Assembly: GCA_001839685.1 (NCBI GenBank)
Contig: MLAK01000760.1
Location: 74,040-138,039 of the forward strand
Reading direction: 5' to 3'
DNA length: 64,000 nucleotides
Source: Tritrichomonas foetus
Lineage: Eukaryota > Parabasalia > Tritrichomonadida > Tritrichomonadidae
Part shown: positions 19,752 through 30,362 of the stretch, piece by piece
Layout of the letters: the number at the start of each line of letters is the position of its first letter
Position numbering within the stretch: position 1 is the first letter of the stretch
Made by a program: the position numbers and the translations under genes
The notes under the pieces: model-generated
The model's input: only the letters and a program-made list of their open reading frames with translations
Told to the model about the DNA's origin: nothing
Database searches by the model: none

Positions 19752-20333
19752 ATGCCGAAGACAAAGGAAGCACCACTCGATAAGTTAATCAGAACCATGC
19801 GCGATAAGAAGAGAAAGGAAGAAGAAAAAAACGAAGTCAAAAGGCGAAAAGCGCTCGTCGCCCAACGAAAGAAGAGAGTCGAACAGGAGAAGCGCGAGAA
19901 AGCAAATGCAGCTAAAATAGAGAGGAACGCTAGAAAGGAAGTATTTAGGAACATCGACAAAGAATTAGAAGAAGAAAAGAAAGCCAAAAAGAAGGCCGAA
20001 GAAGAAACCATCAAAAAGGCGAGGGCCGAAAAGAAGGTCAGGAGAGCCGCCATCGACAAAGAATACAAGGAGGTTCTCAAGGCCGAAAAAATCGAGAAAA
20101 AGAAGAGAATTAAGGAAGAGAAAATCCTCAAAAAGGAAAAACGAATAAAGGAAAAGGAAAGAATTAAGAAAATCGCAAACCAGAAGAAGCTCCGTCTCGA
20201 TGTTCATAAAAAGAAAGAGAAAGAAGAAAAAGAAAGAGCTGCATTCTTGGCAGAAGTCGATAAGAGGCATGAGCACCAATGGGGTGACAATGCTGTCAAA
20301 ACTATCGCCAATTTATTGATTGATTCTTACTAA
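19752..20333 (+). CDS. Lys/Glu-rich helical protein
   Basis: The 193-residue product starts at an ATG. From residue 8 to about 170 it is nearly pure Lys, Glu, Arg and Ala with i/i+4 charge pairing (EEEKKAKKKAEEE), which fits a single stable alpha-helix or coiled coil. The last 25 residues are different (HQWGDNAVKTIANLLIDSY) and look like a small conserved end motif. Codons such as CTC, AAG and GCC are more frequent than in the neighbours, suggesting a highly expressed gene. I do not recognise the family. Nucleolar, ribosome-associated or cytoskeletal roles are all possible. Confidence 0.75.
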   Translation: MPKTKEAPLDKLIRTMRDKKRKEEEKNEVKRRKALVAQRKKRVEQEKREKANAAKIERNARKEVFRNIDKELEEEKKAKKKAEEETIKKARAEKKVRRAAIDKEYKEVLKAEKIEKKKRIKEEKILKKEKRIKEKERIKKIANQKKLRLDVHKKKEKEEKERAAFLAEVDKRHEHQWGDNAVKTIANLLIDSY

Positions 20334-20364
20334 AAGGTTATTTCGATATTGAAATCTGTCAATA

Positions 20365-20474
20365 AAGAAATATTATTTCCAAACAAACATTTTTTTTATC
20401 CTACCTTCATCAGTGCGTTTCTACATCACAGTTTCAATTTTTTTCTTTTTGATTTCATATTCTTTTGTTGATTT
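20365..20474 (+). repeat. Left copy of a 110-bp exact duplication flanking an assembly gap
   Basis: Base for base the same as 20568-20677 (offset 203). The two copies are separated only by a T-run and one N. Most simply an assembly artefact at a homopolymer. Confidence 0.9.

Positions 20475-20476
<2 letters not shown>

Positions 20477-20566
<90 letters not shown>
20477..20566 (+). repeat. Run of 90 T
   Basis: An uninterrupted homopolymer of 90 T that ends at the ambiguous base. The true length is uncertain. Confidence 0.95.
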
Positions 20567-20567
20567 N
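20567..20567. other. Single N (scaffold or consensus gap)
   Basis: The only ambiguous base in the window, exactly between the T-run and the second copy of the duplicated 110 bp. Confidence 0.95.
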
Positions 20568-20677
20568 AAGAAATATTATTTCCAAACAAACATTTTTTTT
20601 ATCCTACCTTCATCAGTGCGTTTCTACATCACAGTTTCAATTTTTTTCTTTTTGATTTCATATTCTTTTGTTGATTT
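20568..20677 (+). repeat. Right copy of the 110-bp duplication
   Basis: Exact copy of 20365-20474. After it the sequences diverge: the left copy runs into the T homopolymer and the right copy into normal T-rich sequence. Confidence 0.9.
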
Positions 20678-20708
20678 AATTTTCTTTTTTTGATTTCATT
20701 TTCTTCTT

Positions 20709-20790
20709 GATTTCATTATCTTTTTGGATTTCATTATCTTTTTGGATTTCATTATCTTTTTGGATTTCATTATCTTTTTGGATTTAATTA
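20709..20790 (+). repeat. 18-bp tandem repeat, about 4.5 copies
   Basis: Unit CTTTTTGGATTTCATTAT. Exact copies start at 20720, 20738 and 20756, with partial copies on both sides. The rest of 20334-21096 is AT-rich spacer with no gene seen. Confidence 0.85.
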
Positions 20791-21096
20791 ATTTCTCTGC
20801 AACATATATTAAAGATGGTTGATGAATCTCTGAAGAGAGAGTCATTAATCATGCCTCCATCCCTTTATTCATTTTCAATTTGAGATGAGAAATGAAATCC
20901 AAATCAACCAAGTAGAATATAATAACCGTAGAAAGAAAAGCAATTATTTTTTAAATGACGAATAAAATTCATAAAAAAGAAAAGCCAAAAAAGAAAATAG
21001 ATTTCAGAAGTAAGAATGTCTTATACTAAAAGCTTTTATTTTCGTCTTTAACATAAGATATTATAAATAATATATATTATTAACAAATTTCTATAG

Positions 21097-24000
21097 TCAT
21101 TTTTGATCAGCTGACAATAAGATATCATAAGCCATCAATTCGCAGTTGGATGTACCAAAAGTAATCACAGGGAGAATCGGGTGGAATGAAAATACCGCCC
21201 CAGGTTGAACATTTTTAGTTTTATGGAGAACTTGACCTTGTGGTGTCAAAATTGCAGGTGCTTCTGTTTTCGATCCTATAGCAATAAGTGGAAGACTTCT
21301 ATGCATATCAAATTCAGAAACATTATTTGAGTGACTATTAATTATTCTTACATTATGTGAAGTTGCATTCCATTCAATTAATTTACCAGAAGTTGTCACA
21401 GCATATTCAAAGTCCGCTCCATTTCTATTAGGTGAAATTCGAACGATAGGATCCCTTACACCAATAGAAAGTAATTCATTGTTTACTGATGTTTCTTTTG
21501 TTCTCAAATCAATGGCTATCATGTTACCATTGAACAAGCCAACAACACAAATATTTTCATTTCCTGGATGAAGAGAAACAGCAGTTATTCGTGATGGTGC
21601 AGACCATTCGTTAACTAATTTTTGTGTTACTGTATCAAAACATTGAACACTATTACGGCCAGTTACAATTTTAGTTGAGGTAACATCAAATAGAAGTGGA
21701 TTTTGTGCATCAGTAAAGTTACAATCGGCTCTCCAAGTTGCACAACATTCACGGGAATCATAATTCCAGAGTTTAATTGTACCATCTGAACAAGCAGCAA
21801 CTGTTGTTTTCCCAATCATTCGAAGATCAGTAATTGGAAATTCAGAAGCATGTACTTTTCCAAGAACTTCAAAAGATTCATTTAAATAATAAATCCATTT
21901 ATTCTTTGTGGCTACACTCATTCCGGTTGTTTGTTTCTCATATGCAATTTTTATAGGATCCCTAACAAGTGAACTTGTTTGCCCACGCAATTGTAAGTGA
22001 ATTGTTGGGATATCAATGCATCCAAGATTCGTACTTTGTGATGAAGTTGCTCGTACTGGTGTTGAACAACTTGGATGAAGGATTTTTTCACCGCTTAGTA
22101 CCATTTGTCGAAGTGCAATATTATAAAGAACATCAGAATCGTTTTCAAAAAGTTTAATTTGATTTGGATCAGCTTCTTTTTTACATAATTTTGGCTTACT
22201 TGCTTCATCCATCATTCCAAGAGGTCTATGCCATCCAAACGGAGGTGAAATAGATTTACTTTTTTGCGTTGAATCATTTTCACATAAAAGAATTTGATCA
22301 AATGATTCTTTTGCTTTTCGCGCAATGTACTTAATTGTTGGATGTGGGTCATGGCTCAAAAATTTTAGAGCAAAGATACATAAAGATAAAGCATCTTGAA
22401 TAGCAGTATCGCTTTTTGATTGAATTTCTATTTGTTTTGCATATGAAACAAAATCGCCATCAATTTTAAGCCAAGACATTCCAACCCATTTCTCGAAAAT
22501 CGCATTAAATGATTGAAAAGTTGTTTTTATAATTGGCACAGAGCTACTCAACGATTTTTGATGAGTTGTTAAAAATCGAATCGTAAACAACAAATATTGG
22601 TAACGAACTAGATAAGATACATCAATAAGTGAAGGTGATGCCATTAAAAGAAGAATGAAATTCAAAGTTGAATTGGTCTCATCACTTTGCATAAAGCAAG
22701 ACATTGCTGCAACGGTTGCTGCTCGACATTCATGAGAATTATGGAAAATACACTCAGCTATTTGAATATGTACACTATCATTATAAAACAAAGACAGATC
22801 GGCAGAAGCAACATCAAAGGTTCGTTTCAATAGAATTAAAATCCATATTAAATATTGTGAAGTTGCAGTTGGAATACTTTTTTTTAATTTTACAAGAAAT
22901 TCTTTCGATGAACATAAATCTTGAACAGTTTTCATTACTGGAACAATAGATGATAAAATAGCAGCAACAAAAGAACGAGTTACATGCTTTTCATTCGGAT
23001 CAAAAATAAAATAAGCCATATTGATTAAATTCATGTCTTTTTTCATTTCATAAACAAAGTTTTTATCATGGAGAATCATTGCTAGAATTATATAACATAG
23101 AGCATTAAATTCATCACTATCGATACTTTTTTCAACAAAGTTCTTAAAAAGTTTATCAAAGAGAATTGAAGAAGCTAGCTGTTCTCTATTTTCACGGCTT
23201 TTTGCGGCAAAATCAGCTAATTTTATCAGATTTTCTGGATGTGCTATTGCAATATTGCAAATTGATGATAAAATTGATTGTTTAATAGGTGATTCCGAAG
23301 AAATAGCCGCAGAAAAACCATTGGACAACCTACAAAAGTAATTTTTACAAAATGAAGGTGTTGGTGTCAAATTTGAAGTGATCCATATATCAATTGTAGA
23401 ATCCCACTCTTGCCACATTTGATGTTTCGTCATATCTGGCAAAGATGGATTCGAAACAGGATGGACATCATATTCACTCAGCAAATATTGTGCCAATATG
23501 AAATGTCTAAATAATGACGCAACTAATTTATCATGTCGAAACATTTGATAGAAAAATTTTGGTTTCACATAATCAGAAGCAATTGCATCAGTTATAACAG
23601 TTAAAATTTCTGGTAAATCTGCTGATTTTCCATACTCGATTAAATATTGAAGCGGGTTTGGAAAAGATAATCGAAAGTATTTCAAAATATGACATAGTAT
23701 GGATAATTTGACAGGTGACAAAAGACAAGCAGTTAGAAAATCACGGGGAAGTTTTGGATCTTTCGGTAAAGATTCATTTTCTGAAGTTGCACATAAACAA
23801 AACCAATCACACCAGTTTCTCGTTGGATTTTGTTTCTGAGAAGAAGATTGCAATTTTTGACATCTTTGCATAATTGTTGGAATAAACGAACCAGCACTAT
23901 TACAATCAAAAATAAACCATGATGGTGTTTGTATATCTTCAAAAATTTTTCCGACCGAATATGGTCGAAGGTGTCTTCCTTCACAAACCTGAATTCGACT

Positions 24001-24609
24001 TTTTTTGTTGGTTGGAAGGCCAAATCCAATATAATGAAAAATGACTCTTCCTGTTGGAATTTCTCGTCTAATTTGTGATAAATTCTTCATTCGTTCAACG
24101 ACGGGCGCAACAAAATGAACAAATTTTAAATCTGTTTTTATGGCTTGATAATCCATTTTGATGTTGGTTTGAACAATTGATGGATATTCAGTTGAAGATG
24201 CAGAATTTATTGGCGTCCAAGTAAGGTAGTAAGGAGAGGCATCGAGATATTCGGAATTTAAAAGCTTGTATTGCGCGGGATGAGCTATGTCTATAATAAC
24301 GCATTCGGTTGATTCTCCATGAAAAGACTGTCTCGGACTCAGTGGTTTGCTTATTAAATCGATTCGATAATCAAAGTCGTCAAACGACGTCAGTGTCGAT
24401 TCGACACTGCGGCTGGCAACAGTAGTGTCAATTGCTGACAAATGCTGCTCCATTGTAAAAAAATATGAAGGGGTTGGCGATACAAAATTAAATTTTTTCG
24501 AGGTATTTTCAGAGAGACAAAGATCGTCGGAAGTCTCCCCATCAGAATAAGAGTAATCATCTCCATCCGCTAGTTCTGCAAAATTAACAGGAGCAGTGCG
24601 GTGAAGCAT
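21097..24609 (-). CDS. RPTOR: Raptor-like TORC1 subunit
   Basis: The 1170-residue product starts at an ATG. Residues about 103-260 are the raptor N-terminal caspase-like domain: CVIIDIAHP, then RVIFHYIGFGLPT (the site that is HYNGHG in other raptors) and WFIFDCNSAG (usually DCSNAG), followed by LPKDPKLPRDFLTACLLSP, which matches the conserved raptor PDLPADLFTSCLTTP block. About 280-770 is helical armadillo/HEAT. About 880-1165 is a WD40 propeller (SDGTIKLWNYDSRECCATW is clearest). Raptor brings substrates to the TOR kinase in TORC1, which controls growth. The His of the caspase-like site is Phe here. Raptor is not an active protease, so this need not matter. The WD40 and N-terminal block order make the assignment firm. 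Confidence 0.88.
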   Translation of the reverse strand: MLHRTAPVNFAELADGDDYSYSDGETSDDLCLSENTSKKFNFVSPTPSYFFTMEQHLSAIDTTVASRSVESTLTSFDDFDYRIDLISKPLSPRQSFHGESTECVIIDIAHPAQYKLLNSEYLDASPYYLTWTPINSASSTEYPSIVQTNIKMDYQAIKTDLKFVHFVAPVVERMKNLSQIRREIPTGRVIFHYIGFGLPTNKKSRIQVCEGRHLRPYSVGKIFEDIQTPSWFIFDCNSAGSFIPTIMQRCQKLQSSSQKQNPTRNWCDWFCLCATSENESLPKDPKLPRDFLTACLLSPVKLSILCHILKYFRLSFPNPLQYLIEYGKSADLPEILTVITDAIASDYVKPKFFYQMFRHDKLVASLFRHFILAQYLLSEYDVHPVSNPSLPDMTKHQMWQEWDSTIDIWITSNLTPTPSFCKNYFCRLSNGFSAAISSESPIKQSILSSICNIAIAHPENLIKLADFAAKSRENREQLASSILFDKLFKNFVEKSIDSDEFNALCYIILAMILHDKNFVYEMKKDMNLINMAYFIFDPNEKHVTRSFVAAILSSIVPVMKTVQDLCSSKEFLVKLKKSIPTATSQYLIWILILLKRTFDVASADLSLFYNDSVHIQIAECIFHNSHECRAATVAAMSCFMQSDETNSTLNFILLLMASPSLIDVSYLVRYQYLLFTIRFLTTHQKSLSSSVPIIKTTFQSFNAIFEKWVGMSWLKIDGDFVSYAKQIEIQSKSDTAIQDALSLCIFALKFLSHDPHPTIKYIARKAKESFDQILLCENDSTQKSKSISPPFGWHRPLGMMDEASKPKLCKKEADPNQIKLFENDSDVLYNIALRQMVLSGEKILHPSCSTPVRATSSQSTNLGCIDIPTIHLQLRGQTSSLVRDPIKIAYEKQTTGMSVATKNKWIYYLNESFEVLGKVHASEFPITDLRMIGKTTVAACSDGTIKLWNYDSRECCATWRADCNFTDAQNPLLFDVTSTKIVTGRNSVQCFDTVTQKLVNEWSAPSRITAVSLHPGNENICVVGLFNGNMIAIDLRTKETSVNNELLSIGVRDPIVRISPNRNGADFEYAVTTSGKLIEWNATSHNVRIINSHSNNVSEFDMHRSLPLIAIGSKTEAPAILTPQGQVLHKTKNVQPGAVFSFHPILPVITFGTSNCELMAYDILLSADQK

Positions 24610-26168
24610 GAAATATTTTTTGGTAAAATTGTAATAAACAAAACATAAATTGAATAAATATTAAAATGACGGAAAGTTTTTTTCAGATAAAATATTTTAA
24701 TATTTCGGGTGTAAACTAATGAAAAAGTTAATTTCGATATAAAAAAATTAAATTCAGCCAAAAACGATTAATTGAAATTTTTATCTGCTTTCCCTATCAC
24801 CATAATTAAGGATTAACAAATTCATCTAGAAAAAAGAAACCAAATTCGCCAATAAAAAAATTCGCTTTAATTTTTCTCAAATATTTGAAACAAAATCCAC
24901 AATAAATTCTATCAAAAAATTTGCAACAAATATTCACCTTCAAAAATCATGAGGCAGAACGTTTGTAAATCTCGATTTTAATATTTTCCTTAGATATTTG
25001 GTAGGTAAGTTTAATTATATATGTAGTTTACTATCAACAAATATTTCGTATTTTTGAATTACCAATTTTTAGTTGGTAAATCATATGTTAAGATTTTTAG
25101 AAACTTTTTGATAGAGGCGACCGTTAATTAATATGAAAGATAAAGCACTTTCTCAATACATTTGTACGTAAATAATACGTCAACACGGTAATGTTTCAAT
25201 TGTGGGAATGAATCTTCATATGATTATTCAAATTTGATATATAATTACATCAATGAAAATCTAATGAAACACTTTGTTAGACCATGGTTCTTTTAAACTT
25301 CCAAAATCACGATTAGTCCAATAAATAATATGATTTTCCTGTAAATTTGATCAAAACTTATATTTCTAGATCTTTTGATCGTCGAACAAAAACGATGAAA
25401 ATTCATTCAAAAATCTATTGTGACAATTTCTTATCACAAAATTAGAATCTTTATTTACCAAGAATAATAAAACCTTCTAATTATAATATAATAATTATTC
25501 ATAAAATAAAAGCGTAAATTATAATATATACCATGGAAAAAATTCTTTTCTGTATTCAATAATTGAAGCAATTTATTAGAAAATATTTTTCTTTTTTTGT
25601 GATATCCCCATATTTTTCCTTATAAAATTTCCTTATCATTCAGGAAAGTATTGGATATTTCCTTTTCTTATTATTATAAACGTTTGAAATTTTCCAATGG
25701 CTAACATACTTTCTCATGATGCTTCATCATTCACTAGTCTTCTGAAATTTAGTAGAAATTGGCAATAAATGCAGTTGTTAAAGTATATCAATCATCATTT
25801 TTTAGATTCATTATTTATACTTAATGTTGATCAATCAGTCATTAATTACTTTTTGGAAATTTAAAAAAAAAAAATCAGTCATCTCTGTTTACAAAATGAA
25901 AATAATAGTCAGATGAATCAGTTCTAATTCGATATTTTTAGGATCAATCAAAATTTCAGTGAAAATTTGATTAAAATTATTCCAAGTTGATTTATTTCAT
26001 TGCAATTTGCAGATTTAACAATTCGAAAACAATTTGTTCAGAAAAGAATTTGTAAATCAAAAGCTTCAATTTGAAGTTTATTTTATTATTATGAAACACA
26101 AATATCATTTCCCATTTGCAGTTTTATTTTTTGGTCAAAAAAGGAAACATTTTTTTGGATTTTTTCAA
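24610..26168. other. 1.56-kb AT-rich spacer, nothing recognised
   Basis: No open frame, tRNA or repeat family that I can recognise. It is one of the largest gene-free stretches in the window. Confidence 0.5.
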
Positions 26169-27296
26169 TTAAGAATTTTCAGCCATTAAATTATCCATCA
26201 AAGGATTGATAGTGAAATTATTTCCATTTTCATCATTTTCATTATTTTTATCATTCTTATCTCTATAATTTTTATATAATCCATCCACATTTTGAGATAA
26301 GCAAAAGCAAGGAAAGAACCAAAATAAAAACAGTTTTTTAGATCCGCAAATTTCTTCAAAATTTGAAATGCAATTTTTTTGAGGTATTTTATACCAATGA
26401 TTTGATGACCATCTTTCAATTAATGTTCTATTTTGAATCGTATTTTTTAAACCTTTTATAAATTGTATTAAAGAAAATATTATTATAAATAATTGCAATA
26501 ACATGACTGTGAAACTTAAAATATAAATAAATCTCCATTTTTTCAGGACTAAATTCCACCAATGATATCTAAATACTAAAGTTAATAAATGATAGAGAGG
26601 TACATAAAACGTCATTAATAAAAAATATCTCTGATTTTTTAAACCAATCCAAGAAGTTACCCAAATACAATAGTGATCTGCTCTTAAAACAAATCTTCTC
26701 GCTTTAATACTAAAAGAAGATCTTGGAGGTCTTGAATTAAAACGAGCAAATTCAACCTGTTCTTTATAAATGGCTATAAGTGACATTTCCCTTTCCCATG
26801 ATAAATTCATTTCATGTGTTTCTGCCCAATTATAAGGTAAATATCCAGGACCATAACATATTATTAATATGTATGAAATACACGAACAAAGAAAAGTAAA
26901 TAATACAATTCCATATAAATAGTATAAATTTTTGACTTCATGTCTACATTGAATAATATCAAAATACCATATAATCAATGTTGAACAATGAAATATGCAC
27001 AGCAATAACGTTGGAAAAAGTTGTACCATCCAATGACCACAAAAAACAAATTTGGGAATTCTAAAATAAGCAATATGGCATTGTTTACAGCATATAGTTT
27101 TATAATTTGACCTGATTCGGGCTTTTTCGTCTTGGTAAAAATTTGAACTAAATAAAAGGGGTGTTGTATTAAAATCCTCCATGATTTTTATATTTGAAAA
27201 TATGGCACTAATTGAATTACATAATGATCTGTTTATTGTTAAAAAGTTCATTTCAGAAACATTGGATTTTGGTGATTGAAATAAAATCTCGATCAT
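26169..27296 (-). CDS. DHHC-type S-acyltransferase-like protein without zinc ligands
   Basis: The 375-residue product starts at an ATG. Membrane segments lie at about 88-110, 124-147, 224-244 and 256-281. The DHHC core is ADHYCIWVTSWIGLKNQRYF (206-225), with Cys210 as the acyl-accepting residue and His to Tyr giving DHYC, as in yeast Akr1. Upstream RPPRS (189-193) aligns with the cysteine-rich domain. However, SFSIKARRFVLR replaces the HCSxCxRCVLR pattern, and NNC becomes TSW, so the zinc-binding Cys and His are gone. A TLIE (291-294, the TTxE motif) and a late N-F-E-x-x-x-G (312-318, PaCCT-like) are kept. An extra CCKQCH lies at 69-74. The family attaches palmitate to proteins at Golgi or plasma membranes. 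Activity of this one is uncertain. Confidence 0.82.
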   Translation of the reverse strand: MIEILFQSPKSNVSEMNFLTINRSLCNSISAIFSNIKIMEDFNTTPLLFSSNFYQDEKARIRSNYKTICCKQCHIAYFRIPKFVFCGHWMVQLFPTLLLCIFHCSTLIIWYFDIIQCRHEVKNLYYLYGIVLFTFLCSCISYILIICYGPGYLPYNWAETHEMNLSWEREMSLIAIYKEQVEFARFNSRPPRSSFSIKARRFVLRADHYCIWVTSWIGLKNQRYFLLMTFYVPLYHLLTLVFRYHWWNLVLKKWRFIYILSFTVMLLQLFIIIFSLIQFIKGLKNTIQNRTLIERWSSNHWYKIPQKNCISNFEEICGSKKLFLFWFFPCFCLSQNVDGLYKNYRDKNDKNNENDENGNNFTINPLMDNLMAENS

Positions 27297-27745
27297 TTGG
27301 CAATTTGATATAAAAATTAAAGCTCACTTTTCGGGACAGGGGGATAATCATTCACTAAATATCGCATAACACTCATGATTGAAATATAACCAAATCATGG
27401 TTTTCGAAGAAATGCTGCAACAAAATAAATGAAAGTAACAGATAAGAAATTCATTTTCTTGAAGTAAATCAGAGAGATCGCTAAAGAATCAAAATAAAAT
27501 ATCTTTGATATTCAAATGGGTAACACAATGTGTGAAGCGTTTCGTTTTATTTTTCATATCACTCCAAATATATGTTTTAATAATGATTTTCCTACATTTA
27601 GTTAGAAAAAAAAAACGAAAATTTGAAAAGATATAGTTTTTGTGAAGCACAATTGAAGAAATTAGAAGATTAACTTGGGATCAGTGTTAATAGAATCATA
27701 AATGAAAGAATAAAAAATTGATGAAATTATCAAAAGAAAAAATTT
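27297..27745. other. Spacer between DHHC gene and tRNA
   Basis: AT-rich. A T-run on the minus strand (A-run at 27737-27742) directly after the tRNA 3' end is a normal RNA polymerase III terminator. No other feature seen. Confidence 0.5.
27737..27742 (-). terminator. RNA polymerase III T-run terminator of tRNA-Lys
   Basis: Six T on the minus strand, starting 4 bases after the tRNA 3' end. Confidence 0.7.
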
Positions 27746-27819
27746 AGCCTCCGGCGGGACTCGAACCAGCAACCCCAAGATTAAGAGTCTTATGCTCTAG
27801 CCGGTTGAGCTACGAAGGC
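27746..27819 (-). tRNA. tRNA-Lys (anticodon CUU)
   Basis: It folds as a cloverleaf of 74 nt: acceptor GCCTTCG with CGGAGGC (one G-U), D stem GCTC/GAGC with a GG-containing loop, anticodon stem TAAGA/TCTTG, loop CTCTTAA with anticodon CTT, and T loop TTCGAGT. The T stem GCTGG/CCCGC has one T-C mismatch at its middle pair. No intron is present and CCA is not encoded. It reads AAG lysine codons. Confidence 0.92.
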
Positions 27820-28127
27820 TTTCGTCCCCCAAAATTTTGACAAAATCTTAAATTAAATCTGACAATTTCTCCTAATTTGCACAAGAATTCCATCACCATT
27901 CGAAAGATTTATGATATAAGAATCATGAATGAATTCAAAGAAAATCAATATCTTGATTCCTATAGAACAATATTGTTATTTCATCGATAGAACTTCTATC
28001 ATAGAAGACCATCATTTGAGTTAAATAATCACATAGATATTTGAGATATTATTAAAAAATGACATACTTCTCAAATTGGTTAATTAAATTTTAGTTAACA
28101 CATGTTTTTCATCAAATTACATTTTTG
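27820..28127. other. Spacer between tRNA and SAPS-like gene
   Basis: AT-rich upstream sequence of both genes. Nothing recognised. Confidence 0.45.
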
Positions 28128-29432
28128 ATGTTTAACTTTAATCGAAGAAAGAAAACATCCAATGGTTTGACAGTCATTTTGTCCCAAGAAGAAGATATAC
28201 CGCTCAAGCAAGTTCTTCTTCACGAAAATTTAGCAGAAACAATTCGCGATGAAGCACAGGAAATTTTAGATTATTTTTATCCTAACAAAAAAGCAGGAAA
28301 GAAATTCAACGAGCTCCTCGATTGGGCTCTCACAAAAGATAAAAACACAGAAAAAAACGATTATATGCTCAACCGAAATGCAGCCAATATTTTATCTGCA
28401 ATTTCTCACAAAATGTTTAAACTAGCTTTAGAAGATGGAACACTTGATGAAAGGCTAAAAACGTTTGTTGATTCCAAATATGCTGATTCAGAATATTCTG
28501 ATATCTGTGGGCAATATCAAAGAATTCTTATTGTGTATAACCGAAATACTAAATATGCATTTTTCAAAAAGAATCCAGATTTTTATCAGAAAATTATCGA
28601 TCATTTAGATATAGTTCCTTTTCAAACAATCTTTCAAGAAATGTTTTCTGAACAATTCGAAATTTTCACAAATAATAATCCACAACAGGCACTTAACCAA
28701 TTGATTTTGAAATCTGGAAATTCAAACGAAGATTTAATTTTCGGTATATTCCAAGTAATCAAATATATCAATTATGATGGAAATGAAGACGCCCAGAAAT
28801 TTATCATGGATGACAAATTTTTGGAACAACTTACAAGAATAGCTCTTAAATTAACGAAAAAATATGTCATTTTCGAAGCTTTTAGTACTCTAACAAAACT
28901 TTTTTATCAATTGGATCCACAAATAGCAAAAAGTATTGTAAATAGATTTAATAATGAAGATTTCAATTATAATTCTAAAAGTAGTAATTATAGTAATTAT
29001 AGTAATTATGGGGAAATTAGAGAAAATAAAAAATTACGTGAATATGCAATGTTTCCAATTTTTTGGGAGAAATATATTAACAAGTTAACAGATGCGTTTT
29101 TCCAAGAAATTCCTGTAAACACTTTTTTCTGTCAATCTTATATCGATACTTTTAAACATATGCCAATTAAAGATCGATATCGAATTGTTAGCGAGTTGAA
29201 CCTTTTTGACAAAATCAAGCAATTTAAAGATTTCAAAAATAATATGTTTATTTATAAACTCACACTAGCAATTGCGGCACCACCATGCGAGTCAGATAAA
29301 CCAGATTTATTGGATCCAAGTTCTTCACATGTAATGTGCAGTAATGAATGGAGGGAATTTGTTTTGGAAGCGAAAGAATTTTTCGATGGGCCAAAAGTTC
29401 GATATTTGCAACAGACAAATTCTGACTTTTAA
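28128..29432 (+). CDS. SAPS-domain-like regulatory subunit of PP6-type phosphatase
   Basis: The frame begins with TTG at 28125 and the ATG follows at 28128, giving 434 residues. The order of helices fits the SAPS/PP6R family. LSQEEDIPLKQVLLHENL corresponds to the conserved start (a short acidic helix DVTLEELLDE), followed by a run of helices with RNAANILSAISHKMFKLAL. Then comes KKNPDFYQKIIDHLDIVPFQTIFQEM, in two helices, which mirrors the family's [12 protein letters not shown]...IMDLL. SAPS proteins hold the Sit4/PP6 catalytic subunit and direct it to substrates. A short Asn/Tyr/Ser insertion lies at about 285-300. The match is divergent, and a plain HEAT-repeat protein is the alternative. 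Confidence 0.55.
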   Translation: MFNFNRRKKTSNGLTVILSQEEDIPLKQVLLHENLAETIRDEAQEILDYFYPNKKAGKKFNELLDWALTKDKNTEKNDYMLNRNAANILSAISHKMFKLALEDGTLDERLKTFVDSKYADSEYSDICGQYQRILIVYNRNTKYAFFKKNPDFYQKIIDHLDIVPFQTIFQEMFSEQFEIFTNNNPQQALNQLILKSGNSNEDLIFGIFQVIKYINYDGNEDAQKFIMDDKFLEQLTRIALKLTKKYVIFEAFSTLTKLFYQLDPQIAKSIVNRFNNEDFNYNSKSSNYSNYSNYGEIRENKKLREYAMFPIFWEKYINKLTDAFFQEIPVNTFFCQSYIDTFKHMPIKDRYRIVSELNLFDKIKQFKDFKNNMFIYKLTLAIAAPPCESDKPDLLDPSSSHVMCSNEWREFVLEAKEFFDGPKVRYLQQTNSDF

Positions 29433-30362
29433 TTTATTTATCTGGTATTTTCAAAACTTTTTTGTCTTTTATTTTACTTTTTGTTAAAAAAACAACAAAA
29501 TTATTCTTCAATTTTTTTTTCTTGTTTGTTTGTTTGCTTGATTTCTTTGATCATGATATATTTCATCATATCAACAACTGCTTGATTACGAATTCAATCA
29601 TGAAAAAATCAACTGAAATATAAAACTGAGATCATTTGGACAATAAATAATTCTGTATGCGACTGTGAATGAATTTTTTAAGGGCATCATTTTGAACATA
29701 TCAAGATGGATTCATTCTTTGAAGTGAAACCAAACTATTGTTATATGATGTTGTCATATTATCACTATGTTTTCAGATATGATTGAATTATACTGGCATT
29801 TTTCTTTGATGTGAAACATAAAGGAATTCTTTCTTCTAAAAGTTATGAATAGAACTTGATGTAATCACTTTCATTGATTTATCATTGGGATATTTTATCG
29901 AGTGCAATGAATGATGTTAATTTTTAAAAAACGTAGACATTAATTTTGACATAGCATCAACTGAAAGAACTAATTGTCATAATCAAAAAATTTATATCAA
30001 TCAGCATTACTGTTCGATTCATTCAAAAAATTGGGAGTAATTCATTTCAATTTTGCAAATAAAGATTTAGTATGAAAAGAAATATTGAATATAACATTGT
30101 CAGCATTTAAGAGTAGGGAATATTTAATATGTTAAGTCAGAATTCTAATTTATTCATATTTTGGAAAAATTAGAATCATTCTAATTATAATAAAGATGGC
30201 TTGATCATTGACTTTTACGAGGTGTATTAATTTGCTTAATGGGATTATTTTCTAAATTCTTTCTCGATTTGGTCTCATCAAGACACATCTCAGTTTTTCA
30301 GAAAACGTTTTTTCATAAGAATACGTTTAAAAAAAATCGAGTGAATAAAATTTGCACAATTT
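29433..30362. other. 0.93-kb AT-rich spacer
   Basis: Contains a (GTTT)3-type microsatellite near 29524-29536 and otherwise AT-rich sequence. No gene seen. Confidence 0.5.

Noticed and set aside
20413..20674. Phe-rich open frames through the T-run
   Set aside because: Pure artefact of the T homopolymer and the N.
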